Of a stretch of DNA of 64,000 bases, positions 43,287 to 52,585 are shown piece by piece (positions within the stretch are counted from its first letter, which is position 1; every line of letters starts with the position of its first letter). The notes beneath the pieces were generated by a model. The model made no database searches. It had not been told where the DNA came from and saw only the letters and a program-made list of their open reading frames with translations. The DNA comes from CAZNXJ01 sp964577115 (GTDB lineage: Bacteria > Planctomycetota > Planctomycetia > Pirellulales > Pirellulaceae): the NCBI GenBank assembly GCA_964577115.1, contig CAZNXJ010000005.1, positions 62,001-126,000 on the forward strand. Reading direction: 5' to 3'. A program made the position numbers and the translations under genes.

Positions 43287-44774
43287 GTGGACGATCGATC
43301 GGCCCCTTCCCCCAGCGACTTGGCCGGCAAGCATGATCACGGTTGCTTGCCGGCGTGGAACGTGGGCGACTTGCCGGAGCCCCCACCGTTTTCAGCGCGT
43401 GGCATCCTGCGCACCATCGGCCCGGGCGCGATCCTACTGGTCGGATCGATTGGCGGCGGCGAGTGGGTCGTGGGGCCAATGACGGCCGCTCAGTACGGAC
43501 GCGGCATTTTGTGGCTCGCAACCGTCGCCATCGTGCTCCAGGCGATCTTTAATCTGGAAGCCGTGCGTTACGCGATGTACTCGGGCGAGCCGATCCTGAC
43601 AGGCATCATGCGTTTGCGCCCGGGGCCAAAACTGTGGGGCCCACTCTATATCGCACTCGCCGTCGCTCAGCTCGGCGCACCCGCGCTGGCCGCCGCTGCA
43701 GCGAACGTCCTGTTCGCCGCGTTCACGCAGCGTATGCCGGGCGACGAGGACCAGTTCGTCCGCGTCTGGTTGACGCTGCTCATCATTGTGACTGGCGTGG
43801 TACTACTTCTGTCGGGACGCAAAGTGGAGCGGACGCTCGAACGGCTGAGCTGGTTCATGGTCAGCTTCATTCTCGTGTTTCTGGTCGCGGTCAACATCGC
43901 GTTCGTACCGTTCGCCGAGTGGGGCAAAACGTTCGGCGGTTTCTTTCAATTTGGTTACTGGCCCTCCGAGATGAACCTGATGCTGATTAGTGCCTTCGCG
44001 GCCACCGCAGGATCGGGCGGTTTGGGCAACCTCGCGATCTCCAATTGGTTCCGCGATAAAGGCTTCGGCATGGGCAAGCATGTCGGCGGGATCGGCGGGC
44101 TGCTCGCACACGGCGAAGAAGTGAAACTGGCGCCGGTCGGGCGCGTGTTTCTTCCCACGTCGGACAATCTGCGGCGCTGGGCGACGTGGTGGCGGCATGC
44201 ACTTGTCGATCAGAATATGCTTTGGGCGTTCGGGTGCGTGCTCGGCATGTTCCTGAACGTCAATCTCGTGGTGTACATGCTTCGCGGTGGCGAGCTACCC
44301 AGCGAGCATGCCATGGGCGTGTTTCAGGCCGAGTATCTCTCGCGAACGCTGAGCGTCCTGTGGCCGCTGACACTGCTGAATGGATTCTGGATCCTGTTTT
44401 CGACCCATTTGGGCAACACGGACATTCTTGTACGTACGGTGAGCGACACATTATGGGCCGGCTTCCCGCGCACGCAGATGCTATCCCCCAGTCGCATCTA
44501 TGCCCTGCTGCTCGCCCTGTTTTCCGTTTTCGGAGGCCTGGCAATCAACCTGGGTACGGCGATGTTTCTGTTCCAGATCCTGGGGAGCGTGGCGGGCATC
44601 GTAACCGCACTGGCCGCAGTCCAGATCCTAATCGTCAACCGGCGCTTTCTTCCCCAGGAAATCCAGCCGGCGCTTTGGCGCCAGTTGGGGCTCGCCGCCT
44701 GCGCGCTCTTTTACGGCGTGATCGCCGTCGCCCTCATCTTCCGCATGCTTTCCTCGCTGGGCTCCGGGGCGTAG
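43287..44774 (+). CDS. Nramp-related divalent metal transporter-like membrane protein
   Basis: A 495-residue protein with about eleven membrane helices, related to the Nramp/SLC11 (LeuT-fold) family. The first helix reads ILRTIGPGAILLVGSIGGGEWVVGPM. The canonical metal-binding DPG motif (D-P-G-N) is not preserved: GPG and a GGGEW motif occupy the region. The MPH motif of helix 6 is not obvious either. It therefore belongs to a divergent Nramp-related branch whose substrate may not be Mn2+ or Fe2+. I chose the GTG at 43287 because GAGAGGA lies about 9 bases upstream; a TTG at 43254 is an alternative. It is 56 bases after the mannonate dehydratase gene. Confidence 0.7.
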   Translation: MDDRSAPSPSDLAGKHDHGCLPAWNVGDLPEPPPFSARGILRTIGPGAILLVGSIGGGEWVVGPMTAAQYGRGILWLATVAIVLQAIFNLEAVRYAMYSGEPILTGIMRLRPGPKLWGPLYIALAVAQLGAPALAAAAANVLFAAFTQRMPGDEDQFVRVWLTLLIIVTGVVLLLSGRKVERTLERLSWFMVSFILVFLVAVNIAFVPFAEWGKTFGGFFQFGYWPSEMNLMLISAFAATAGSGGLGNLAISNWFRDKGFGMGKHVGGIGGLLAHGEEVKLAPVGRVFLPTSDNLRRWATWWRHALVDQNMLWAFGCVLGMFLNVNLVVYMLRGGELPSEHAMGVFQAEYLSRTLSVLWPLTLLNGFWILFSTHLGNTDILVRTVSDTLWAGFPRTQMLSPSRIYALLLALFSVFGGLAINLGTAMFLFQILGSVAGIVTALAAVQILIVNRRFLPQEIQPALWRQLGLAACALFYGVIAVALIFRMLSSLGSGA

Positions 44775-44875
44775 CGTTGATACAAGGACCACGCACTTTG
44801 CTTCACGCGCACGAACGCGTGCGTATCTCCCTTGGCCTCGACGCTTAAGAACTTCCGAACCGCCCCACGTCCCGC

Positions 44876-45043
44876 ATGACGAAGACACTTTGCGAACTCG
44901 ATAAGCTCCTCAAGAACAATATCAAGGAATACATGGAGCTGGTGCGGAACCCGAGCCACCTTTGTCGCAAATGCGGCCGCGCGGCCAATAGTAAGAAGTA
45001 TCTTTGCAAGCCCGTGAAAATGAAGCCGGACGACGAGAAGTAA
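44876..45043 (+). CDS. Conserved-looking 55-residue protein with Cys-x2-Cys motif
   Basis: A short protein (55 residues) starting MTKTLCELDKLLKNNIKEYM and containing HLCRKCGRAANSKKYLCKP. Cys30, Cys33 and Cys44, perhaps with His28 or Cys6, could form a zinc site. Its composition (Lys-rich, acidic end PDDEK) and regular pattern look like a real small protein; small planctomycete proteins with a KTLCE...CGRAA...LCKP pattern seem to recur, from memory. It is on the plus strand 101 bases after the transporter. No clear ribosome site is seen. Function unknown. Confidence 0.7.
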   Translation: MTKTLCELDKLLKNNIKEYMELVRNPSHLCRKCGRAANSKKYLCKPVKMKPDDEK

Positions 45044-45167
45044 TCGGCAACGGGAACGCTTTGAAGTTGCGACCGCCCGTCGGCGCGATACCAGCCGACG
45101 GCACGGCGCAAACCCGGTGCACGTAGTTCGTGCTCGCGTGGCGCTGAAACGCTCTTGGCCCGAATGG

Positions 45168-46325
45168 CTACGCCCGGCCGTGCTCCGGCCGAGCGCGGGA
45201 GGGCGTCCAGCTCAGGAAATCAATGGGCAACTTGGTTGTTCTGTCGACGGCGAGTTCGACGAGCACCTGGCCGAGCACTGATGTGAATTTGAAGCCGTGG
45301 CCCGACAACCCGGCGGCGAAGACGACCTGCGAATGTTCGGGATGCCGGTCCACGATGAAATGCTCGTCGGGCGACATCGTGTAAAAGCAGACAGCATGTC
45401 CGAGCGGCCGATGGTGTTCGACGCTCGGCAGATAACGCTCGAGAAACCCGCTGACGCTCGCTCGATCGTCGAGATCCACGTCGCGCGACGCCTCTTCGGG
45501 ACGCGCCACACGCTCGCCGCCACTGTGCTCGGCAACCTTCACACCACGCGAATCGATTTGCGGGAAACCATAAAAGAAATGCGAACCGACTTCGTAGAAG
45601 AAAACGGGAGCACCGCGTTCGACGTCGTAGCTGGCGTCGCCAGCCGCAAACCAGTGCAGGTGCTTGCGCCGTACTTGCAGCGGCAAACCCAGGTCGTTTA
45701 GCACGTGTGCCGACCACGGTCCCGCAGTGATGATAAGGCGAGCCGCGTGGTGCACACCGCTGCGTGTTTCCACCTGGATACTGTCGCCTTCGGCACGCCA
45801 GGACAGGACGGGCTCGTCAACGAGCAGCTTTGCACCACGCTGTTCGGCCTGGGCGAGATGAGCGAGCACACAACGTTCGACAAACAAGTACCCCGCATCG
45901 GATTCGAAGACCACCGCTTGGTCATCGTCGATCTGGAAGCCAGGAAACCGCTGCCGCGCCTCGCGCGGATCAAGCTGCTCGACCACGAGCCCATGGCGGC
46001 GAGCGCTTTCCAGAACGCCGGGCACAACGACGCCGTCGGGCGGGCCCACTTCGAGCAGCCCGGTGCGGTGAAACAGCGTTTCTTGTTGGAGAACGGAAAG
46101 CTCGTCCCACAATCGATAGGCTTCGCGCAGCAGAGGCACGTAATCGGGATGTTCGAAATAGGCCTGGCGGATCACACGGGTCTGGCCGTGCGAGCTGCCG
46201 CGGTCGTGTGCTCGGCCGAATTGCTCGACGCCCAGCACGCGTAGTCCGCGCGATGCGGCATGCATTAAGGCGGCGCTGCCAACGCCGCCAAGCCCCAAGA
46301 CGATCACGTCCCACTCAGATGCCAT
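45168..46325 (-). CDS. solA: Sarcosine oxidase / N-methyl-tryptophan oxidase-like flavoenzyme
   Basis: A 385-residue FAD-dependent amine oxidase of the monomeric sarcosine oxidase type. The dinucleotide-binding motif VLGLGGVGSAAL (about 9-20) starts the protein, followed by EQFGRAHDRGSSHGQTRVIR, typical of the family. The covalent flavin-linking Cys313 lies in GHAVCFYTMSPDEHFIVDRH. GLSGHGFKFTSVLGQV near the C-terminus completes the FAD site. It would oxidise N-methyl amino acids to the free amine, formaldehyde and H2O2; the true substrate is not fixed. The ATG at 46325 is preceded by AGGGGAA; a start at 46358 would add unrelated residues. It lies on the minus strand 33 bases downstream of the lipoprotein gene. 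The symbol is used by family similarity. Confidence 0.86.
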   Translation of the reverse strand: MASEWDVIVLGLGGVGSAALMHAASRGLRVLGVEQFGRAHDRGSSHGQTRVIRQAYFEHPDYVPLLREAYRLWDELSVLQQETLFHRTGLLEVGPPDGVVVPGVLESARRHGLVVEQLDPREARQRFPGFQIDDDQAVVFESDAGYLFVERCVLAHLAQAEQRGAKLLVDEPVLSWRAEGDSIQVETRSGVHHAARLIITAGPWSAHVLNDLGLPLQVRRKHLHWFAAGDASYDVERGAPVFFYEVGSHFFYGFPQIDSRGVKVAEHSGGERVARPEEASRDVDLDDRASVSGFLERYLPSVEHHRPLGHAVCFYTMSPDEHFIVDRHPEHSQVVFAAGLSGHGFKFTSVLGQVLVELAVDRTTKLPIDFLSWTPSRARPEHGRA

Positions 46326-46358
46326 GTTCCCCTGCCCGCGCGTGTTTTTTCGATGCAC

Positions 46359-47879
46359 TCAGCCCGTGATTTTAAACTCGACGGGCGGCGTTTGCCCGAA
46401 CTTCTGCCCCTTCTTATCCTCGATCGTCACCTGGAGCTGGTATGTGCCGGGACTTAGATTCTTAGGCATGTAAACGCGATACGGCAGGAAGTAATCGGTG
46501 CGCACGTTGCGGCACATCTGGCGATCCTGCATGAGATCGTAATCGACGATGCGGCGTCCGGCCGAGTCGAGAATCTGGTAGCTACCGTGAAACTCGGTCT
46601 CATAGCCGTCGGCCTTGGCTTCGACCGCAAAGTTGCTGACCTCGACATAGAGAATCACCTCCTGCTCGGGGCGAAACTCATACGGAGTGAACTCGGTGTA
46701 GCGGCCGAAGCTCTCCACCTTTTGGCAGATCGCCAGGTTCCGTACATCGAGCGGAGCGAGAGCGGCAAGATGCTGGAGCGCCTCGCGCAGCGGCCTCAGA
46801 GCAAGCTTTGCTCGGCGGCTCGCCACCGGTGGCCCATCAGGCGCGATTAATTGCAAGAGTCCAAACGTGCACTGCTTCCAGAACTCCTGATCGGTTTGGT
46901 TGAGATCCTCGATCGGCCGCGTCGCGTCCTCTTCGCGATGGGCCGCGACATACATCAGCCGCAGAGTGCTCTCGAGCCGCACTCGCTCTTCCTTCTCCAG
47001 CTCGGCGCTCGCCAAGCGCCGCTCGAGCGACGCGATGCTCGCCGCGAGATGCTCCTCCCACTCGCCCGGCGATTCAGACGCCTTATCGTCCGACTTGGTT
47101 TCTTTCGCGACATCGGAACTCGGGGTGGCCGATTGCGACGCGCCGGGTTCGGCCGTCTCTTTCGCTTCGGCTTTCGCGGTAGCGGCAGCGGTGGCCTGCG
47201 CGGCGTCCTCAGCTTTCGACTCCGGCGCTGACTCGGCTGCTGCCGTCGCCGCTTCGCCTTCACTCTTGGCGGCAACCGCTTTCGTTTCCGCAATTACCTT
47301 GTTACCGGCCGACACCTCCGCAGCCGCCTCGGTCGTGGCCGATCCATCGGCGGCCGGTTTGTTCGCGCTCGCGTCGGCGTCGCCAGCCGCCGGCGTCGCA
47401 GCAGGGGCCTCAGCGCCGGTCGGCATGGCCGCCGGCGTCGAAGCCGGTGTACTTGGTTGGCTGTTCGGGGCCGAAGCGACGCGCGAGGCGTAATAGCTGC
47501 TGAGCGTCTGCTGGGGCGGGGCAGAGCCCGAGCCATCGCCGGCGGGTGACGACGGGGCTCGACCTTGCGGCCAGCTGGCGAGCTGCGCGCTGAGCAGCGC
47601 TTGCTGTTGGGGCGTGAGCCGCGAGTCGTGGATCGCGTTTTTATTCTCCGGCGCTGCCAGGGCCGATCCGATCGGCCGATCACTGATGCTGCTCTTCAGC
47701 GCCGCGGCCTGCTGCGTGGCCGGCGTGGAAGGCGCCGATGTTGGCTCATCCTCAGATGATTTGGGTGGCCACACCTGGACGAGGTCGGCATCGCGCGTTG
47801 TGGTCGAGCTCAGGCACCCGAGTGTCAGGGCGAGCGTCGCGAGCGTCAGCAGGGGCAGGGCGGCGAGCAGCTTCCGCAT
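46359..47879 (-). CDS. Ala/Pro/Glu-rich lipoprotein of unknown function
   Basis: A 506-residue lipoprotein. The signal peptide RKLLAALPLLTLATLALTLG ends at the lipobox Cys22. Residues about 30-285 are low complexity (Ala, Pro, Ser, Thr, Glu, Lys), an extended linker. A helical segment (about 285-320, AASIASLERRLASAELEKEE) precedes a C-terminal beta-rich domain (about 390-506) with GSYQILDSAGRRIVDYDL and GTYQLQVTIEDKKGQKFGQT. I do not recognise this domain by name; it resembles periplasmic ligand-binding or Ig-like folds. The ATG at 47879 has GGAG 10 bases upstream. It is divergent from the secreted protein at 48300 across a 420-base gap. Confidence 0.78.
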   Translation of the reverse strand: MRKLLAALPLLTLATLALTLGCLSSTTTRDADLVQVWPPKSSEDEPTSAPSTPATQQAAALKSSISDRPIGSALAAPENKNAIHDSRLTPQQQALLSAQLASWPQGRAPSSPAGDGSGSAPPQQTLSSYYASRVASAPNSQPSTPASTPAAMPTGAEAPAATPAAGDADASANKPAADGSATTEAAAEVSAGNKVIAETKAVAAKSEGEAATAAAESAPESKAEDAAQATAAATAKAEAKETAEPGASQSATPSSDVAKETKSDDKASESPGEWEEHLAASIASLERRLASAELEKEERVRLESTLRLMYVAAHREEDATRPIEDLNQTDQEFWKQCTFGLLQLIAPDGPPVASRRAKLALRPLREALQHLAALAPLDVRNLAICQKVESFGRYTEFTPYEFRPEQEVILYVEVSNFAVEAKADGYETEFHGSYQILDSAGRRIVDYDLMQDRQMCRNVRTDYFLPYRVYMPKNLSPGTYQLQVTIEDKKGQKFGQTPPVEFKITG

Positions 47880-48299
47880 GATTGGTAGTGCTCCACGTCG
47901 AAATTGCATCTCGGAGTTTTCGGACGCCTGTCCGCAGGGCAGGGCAGGGCGGGGCAGGTGGCGGATGCTACCGCAGAATCCCGCTGCGTGGCAAGTTCGC
48001 TTGTTTCACGAGAATTTGCCAAAGCGCCCAGATTTCCCTGATTGCAGCAAGCTACCGGAAAAGTCGGCTCGAAATCGCCGAACTCCCCGCCCTACCAAGT
48101 GCATTCAAGTCGGCAAAGTCCGCCGGCCGATACGGCAATGCGGGCGTGAATCTGCGCGGGCGCGAGCGGCCTGGCGTTGGGCGAAGAACCCGGCCGCCGC
48201 CGTGGTACGTGCCCGCGAAGCGGTCTTGTGCAGCGAGAGGCCGGATGCCAGGGACACGCGTTCACATCCACCGGACGAAGCCTTAGGGAGGCGGGCGTC
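47880..48299. other. Divergent intergenic region between two secreted-protein genes
   Basis: About 420 bases. It should hold the promoters of both flanking genes, but no clean -35/-10 pair stands out. A GC-rich block near 48110-48145 (GTCGGCAAAGTCCGCC, then GGCCGATACGG) contains short inverted parts. GGGAGGCG (48288-48295) is the ribosome site of the plus-strand gene. No gene is seen. Confidence 0.4.
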
Positions 48300-50255
48300 A
48301 TGCGGGAATTCGTGCTGAGCCTGATGATGGGGCTCGCCATCCCGATCGCCGCGGCAGCGCAGTTGCCGAATGCGCGACCCGCTCCTTCTGCGCGGCAAGT
48401 CGCCCCATCACCGCGTGCGGCTCCATCGCGGCAGGTCCCTGCGCCGCAACCACCCGCGCCGCCGGGCCAGGCCCCCGGAGCAGCCAACCGCTCGACTACT
48501 GATACAGCCGGGCCGGCGTCGAACGCGCCCGATGCGCCGCCGACGTTCTATACACGCCAGCGCAGCTTTCGGCTGCCGATCAGCATTCTTCAGGCGCCCT
48601 TTCGGATCGTCAGCATTCAGCTGCACGTGTCCACCGACCAGGGCCGCACATGGCGTTTGTATGACCAGCAGCCCGCCGATGCCAAGCATTTCGTCTTTGA
48701 GACGCAGCAGGACGGCGAGGTGTGGTTTGCCTCAAAGACCGTAGACGAACGGAATACGATCCGCCCCGGCGGACCAACGCGTCCCGAGCAGCGGGTGGTC
48801 ATCGACTCCACTCCGCCGCAGCTCGAGTTCAACGCGACCATCGGACCGCAGGGCGACTTGCAGGTCACCTGGCACGCGCACGACGCGTGGCTCGACCCTC
48901 AGTCACTGCGGCTCGAATATCAAACGTCAATTACCGAGCCGTTCCGGGAGGTCACGATACCGGCACATGCGGTGGTCGCCGAGCAAGGCGGCGTGAGCGG
49001 GAAGTGGCAATGGTCGCTCGCCGAACCGACGCGCGTTGCGCATGTGCGCATGGAGGTGCTGGACCGGGCGGGCAATCGCACGGCCAACGTACAGCGGGTG
49101 TATCTGCCCCGCGTTGCCGCGTCGCCAGGCGCGACAAGTACCCAGGTGTCGTCGGGCCCGGACGCCCCCGCTGCAGATTCGCTCGCCACGCAGTCAGGCC
49201 CGGCGACCATTCCGTGGCCGAGCAGCAATCAGGTGCCGCCGGAGCATGTGGCCGTAACGCCTGAGAATCGGGCGTGGACGGCTGCCAGCCGCACGGCGCC
49301 CGAATCGCGTTCTCGACCCGAACAGCCCGCGCCAGGCGACAAGGTGGCCGCGAACGGCAAGACAGCGCCGGGCAATGCGTCCGTCGATAATTCACAGGTG
49401 AGCGACGCTGGAAATCAACCACCAGCGACCGCGGGGCCGGGACGCTTCGCCGCGATGTCCACGACGCCGCTGAACGACGTCAGCTCGCCCGTACCCGGCC
49501 AGTTCCATCCGTCCGTCGCTTCCAAGGTGCCGGTTGACGAGCTCGACGTGCCACCGCAAATGAGCACCGATTCATCCGACTCGGGCCGTTCGCGGCCAGC
49601 TTCTGCCTGGCCTGCGGTCCCCGAGAATCAGCCGGTCCGCATGACGACGGCGCGACGTTTTCACTTGGATTACGACGTCGAGTCGACTCGGCCGCACGGG
49701 ATCCGCGACATCGAGTTGTGGGCGACTCAGGATGGTGGGCGCACGTGGGAGCGCTGGGGCAGTGATCCCGATAAAGAGTCGCCATTCGATGTGCAGGTTG
49801 AACACGACGGGCTCTATGGATTCCGCGTCGTGGTCATCGCCGAGAATGGTTTGGCGAGCGACCCGCCTTACAGCGGTTCACCGGCCGATTTGTGGGTCGG
49901 CGTCGATAATGAACCGCCCACGGCCGAGATCACAGCCGTACTGTACGGTACCGGCGCGCGGATGGGCGAGCTCGATATTCGCTGGCAGGCGGACGATCAG
50001 CGGCTACTCGATCGCCCCATCACGCTTTCGTTCAGCGATAAGCCTCAAGGGCCTTGGACGATCATCGCCGCAGGACTGCCGAACACGGGCCAATATTATT
50101 GGCGCGTCGACCGCAGCGTACCTCGACAAGTGTACCTGCGCCTTCAAGTCGCCGATGAGGCCGGGAACGCGTCCGAGTACACAATTCGCGAACCGATCAA
50201 CACCGAAGGCCTACTGCCCAAGGGCCGAATTCACTCGCTGATTCCCGTGAAGTAA
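48300..50255 (+). CDS. Secreted protein with duplicated beta-sandwich domains and Pro/Ala-rich linkers
   Basis: A 651-residue exported protein of unknown function. The signal peptide REFVLSLMMGLAIPIAAAAQ is followed by a Pro/Ala/Arg-rich stretch. Two related beta domains follow. The first (about residues 75-275) contains FYTRQRSFRLPISILQA, LHVSTDQGRTWRLYDQQPAD and LQVTWHAHDAWLDPQSLRLEY. The second, after a 170-residue low-complexity linker, contains IELWATQDGGRTWERWGSDP, LDIRWQADDQRLLDRPITL and RLQVADEAGNASEY. Both share the STDxGRTW and LxxxWxAxDxxL pattern and the closing DRAGN/DEAGN motif, so one arose from the other. The D-x-G-x-TW motif resembles the BNR/sialidase-type Asp-box. The ATG at 48300 has GGGAGGCG upstream. 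Confidence 0.78.
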   Translation: MREFVLSLMMGLAIPIAAAAQLPNARPAPSARQVAPSPRAAPSRQVPAPQPPAPPGQAPGAANRSTTDTAGPASNAPDAPPTFYTRQRSFRLPISILQAPFRIVSIQLHVSTDQGRTWRLYDQQPADAKHFVFETQQDGEVWFASKTVDERNTIRPGGPTRPEQRVVIDSTPPQLEFNATIGPQGDLQVTWHAHDAWLDPQSLRLEYQTSITEPFREVTIPAHAVVAEQGGVSGKWQWSLAEPTRVAHVRMEVLDRAGNRTANVQRVYLPRVAASPGATSTQVSSGPDAPAADSLATQSGPATIPWPSSNQVPPEHVAVTPENRAWTAASRTAPESRSRPEQPAPGDKVAANGKTAPGNASVDNSQVSDAGNQPPATAGPGRFAAMSTTPLNDVSSPVPGQFHPSVASKVPVDELDVPPQMSTDSSDSGRSRPASAWPAVPENQPVRMTTARRFHLDYDVESTRPHGIRDIELWATQDGGRTWERWGSDPDKESPFDVQVEHDGLYGFRVVVIAENGLASDPPYSGSPADLWVGVDNEPPTAEITAVLYGTGARMGELDIRWQADDQRLLDRPITLSFSDKPQGPWTIIAAGLPNTGQYYWRVDRSVPRQVYLRLQVADEAGNASEYTIREPINTEGLLPKGRIHSLIPVK

Positions 50256-50453
50256 CTTCCGGCGAGCGCCGCTTATTCGCCCTCCATCGACCGCCTGGCG
50301 GCCGATGCATGCCACTCTGGCAGGCGTTTGGCCGGCGACAGGCCTACCGACTTCCGCCAACGGCCTGCGAACCGTATGCTCGGAGAACGGTTTCCTTCCG
50401 CCTAGCTTGCCCCTCCATGGAGCGAGCGTCCATCAACTGCCGAGATTCGGTGC

Positions 50454-51554
50454 ATGTCGCGCGTCATCCATGCCTTTGACTTGCTGGAAAGTCCGGAGAA
50501 GTACCCGCCCGCTCCGCTGACCGTGCTGTTCGGCGACGAGTGGCTGCTGCGCAAGTTAGTGCTGGATCAGCTGCGCGCGTCTTTGTACGGCGACGAAGAC
50601 GTGCCGGAGGAGTCGCTGGACGGCACGACGGTCGAATGGCGGGATCTGCGCGACGAACTATCGACCGTATCGCTGTTTGGCGGAGGCCGTCCGCGGCTCG
50701 TGGTGCTGCATGACGCGGACAAGTTCGTCAGTGCGCATCGGGCGGAATTGGAAGCATATGCCAACGAGACGCGCAGCCGCAATGTGCTGGTACTGCTCGT
50801 CAGCTCGTTTCCGGGCAACACGCGTCTCTACAAGATCGTTCAGGCCCGCCACCTGGCCGTCGCCTGCAATCCGCCCACAGCTCCCCGACGCACCAAAACC
50901 TACGATCGGAAGCGCATTGTCAAATGGCTCGTGCGGAACGCCTCCGAGCGTCACGAGGCGAAGCTGCCGGCGGCCGCGGCCGAGATCATGTACGATCTGC
51001 TCGGCGCCGACTTCGGGCGGCTCGACAATGAAACCGAGAAACTGGCCGTGTTTGTCGGGCCGGGCGGAACGATCACAGCGGAGATTGTGCGTGACATGGT
51101 CGGCGGCTGGCGAGCTCGGACGACCTGGGACATGATCGACGCAGCGCTCGACGGGAACGCTCCCGCCGCGCTCGCCCAGCTCCGCGACCTACTGGACGCG
51201 GGTGAGCAGCCGATTGGCCTCTGCGCGCAGTTGGCCTGGTCGCTGCGGCAAATGGCCGCCGCCGCTCGGTTTGTGCAGCGCAGCGAGCAGATGGGTCGGC
51301 GGCCATCGCTTTCGGAGGCGTTAAGGTATGCCGGCGTACAGCAGTGGTCGCTCGAGAAAGCCGAACGTCATCTCAAACAGATCGGACGCGTGCGCGCCGG
51401 CGAACTGTATCAGTGGGCGCTGGAAACCGACCTTGCCCTCAAGGGCTCGCACTCGAACGACAGCCGAGCTCGCTGGGCGCTCGAACAATTGATCCTGCGT
51501 CTGAGCGCACCGCTCGCTCCCCCTCGGGCTGCACCGCGCGCTGTCGCTCGTTAA
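50454..51554 (+). CDS. holA: DNA polymerase III subunit delta
   Basis: HolA is part of the clamp-loader that places the sliding clamp on DNA. The 366-residue product has the AAA+-like N-terminal domain (TVLFGDEWLLRKLVLDQLRA, about 23-42), an insertion with SLFGGGRPRLVVLHDADKF (typical GGRRLVxVxxxDxF motif, about 73-91), the pattern NETEKLAVFVG (about 190-200) and a C-terminal collar domain (GLCAQLAWSLRQMAAAARF). The Walker A lysine is absent, as in genuine delta subunits. The ATG at 50454 is preceded by a poor ribosome site (ATTCGGTGC). It stands alone on the plus strand. Confidence 0.9.
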   Translation: MSRVIHAFDLLESPEKYPPAPLTVLFGDEWLLRKLVLDQLRASLYGDEDVPEESLDGTTVEWRDLRDELSTVSLFGGGRPRLVVLHDADKFVSAHRAELEAYANETRSRNVLVLLVSSFPGNTRLYKIVQARHLAVACNPPTAPRRTKTYDRKRIVKWLVRNASERHEAKLPAAAAEIMYDLLGADFGRLDNETEKLAVFVGPGGTITAEIVRDMVGGWRARTTWDMIDAALDGNAPAALAQLRDLLDAGEQPIGLCAQLAWSLRQMAAAARFVQRSEQMGRRPSLSEALRYAGVQQWSLEKAERHLKQIGRVRAGELYQWALETDLALKGSHSNDSRARWALEQLILRLSAPLAPPRAAPRAVAR

Positions 51555-51629
51555 CAGCTCGTACCGCAGGCCGGCGCGTTCGCCTGCTTGAGCAGCACAG
51601 CCACCGCCACATTGCTCGGGCGTCGCGCA

Positions 51630-52547
51630 CTACTCGTCCGCCACGAGCTCCCAGGCCACCCGTTCATTTCCGGCCACCGTCGTCATCGCCAGCACGAACT
51701 GGGCGGGGGCATCTTGTTTGAGTCTCCTCACGGTCCCATCCGCCATAAGCACATGCGGTCCACCGCCGTGTTCTGTGCGCATCGATCGCCCCGGCTCACG
51801 ATTGACGCCGAACTGCATGCGCGTGACGCCCAAGTCGATCGGCTGCGTCCAAACAACACCTGATCGAGTCGACTCGGCGACCAGGATGATGTCACGCGCC
51901 GGATCGCTGAACTCGCCGCGAGCCGAGCTGCGCGAGTCGGGAAAGGCCGTGCCCTTACCCGTAATCGCAAGGTAGCTGGTGTGCTGCATGGCGCTCGCAT
52001 TGGGATCCAATTCACTGACATAGACGTCGGGGACGACCTTCGATAGTTCCAAGTTCTCGGGCGCGTCCCACGGCTTGTCCATATGGTACGAGGAATACAA
52101 AGCGTCCAGCGTTCCATCGGCTAGGAACGGCAGCAACAGAACGCGCCAACTATGCATCTCTCGGCCCTGCGCGTCATAGGTCACGGCCGGTGGATAGCAA
52201 TTGTAGGTGTCATGGTATGCCTGAAGTGCAAGGCCGATCCGCGAGAGATTCCGGGAGCAGGTTACGTGCGCGGTAGAAGGGCTGCCGGGCGGCCGCCGGT
52301 TGTGGTACTGCAGGAAGAGCCAGCCGGTCAGCAGCACGAAGATAGCGAACGCGGCGAGGAGTCCCAGCAGGAGGCGTACGGCGGTGGGTGTCGGCGCTTC
52401 GCTCAGCTCGCTGGCCCTGCGCCGTGCGACGGGCCGCTCGACGGTCACCCACTGACCGCAGTGGGCACACGGTCCGGAACGTCCCTCGTACTCGTCCGGG
52501 ACGAGCGTCGGTGTATTGCAATTGGGGCAGACAAATTCAAACGGCAT
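51630..52547 (-). CDS. DUF1559-type protein with N-terminal zinc ribbon and one membrane helix
   Basis: A 305-residue protein. Residues 1-35 form a Cys4 zinc ribbon (FVCPNC, GPCAHC). A single membrane helix follows at about 58-80 (RLLLGLLAAFAIFVLLTGWLF). The C-terminal domain matches DUF1559 (PF07596): RNLSRIGLALQAYHDTYNCYPP, MHSWRVLLLPFLADGTLDAL, YKPWDAPEN-like KPWDAPENLEL and the terminal HGGGPHVLMADGTVRRLKQD. Most DUF1559 proteins have a pilin-like N-methylation signal; here it is replaced by a zinc ribbon and a transmembrane anchor. The ATG at 52547 has GGAGGGG upstream. Function unknown; the family is very large in planctomycetes. Confidence 0.87.
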   Translation of the reverse strand: MPFEFVCPNCNTPTLVPDEYEGRSGPCAHCGQWVTVERPVARRRASELSEAPTPTAVRLLLGLLAAFAIFVLLTGWLFLQYHNRRPPGSPSTAHVTCSRNLSRIGLALQAYHDTYNCYPPAVTYDAQGREMHSWRVLLLPFLADGTLDALYSSYHMDKPWDAPENLELSKVVPDVYVSELDPNASAMQHTSYLAITGKGTAFPDSRSSARGEFSDPARDIILVAESTRSGVVWTQPIDLGVTRMQFGVNREPGRSMRTEHGGGPHVLMADGTVRRLKQDAPAQFVLAMTTVAGNERVAWELVADE

Positions 52548-52585
52548 TCGCCACCCCTCCACATCCGACGGCGACGCCTCGCGGC

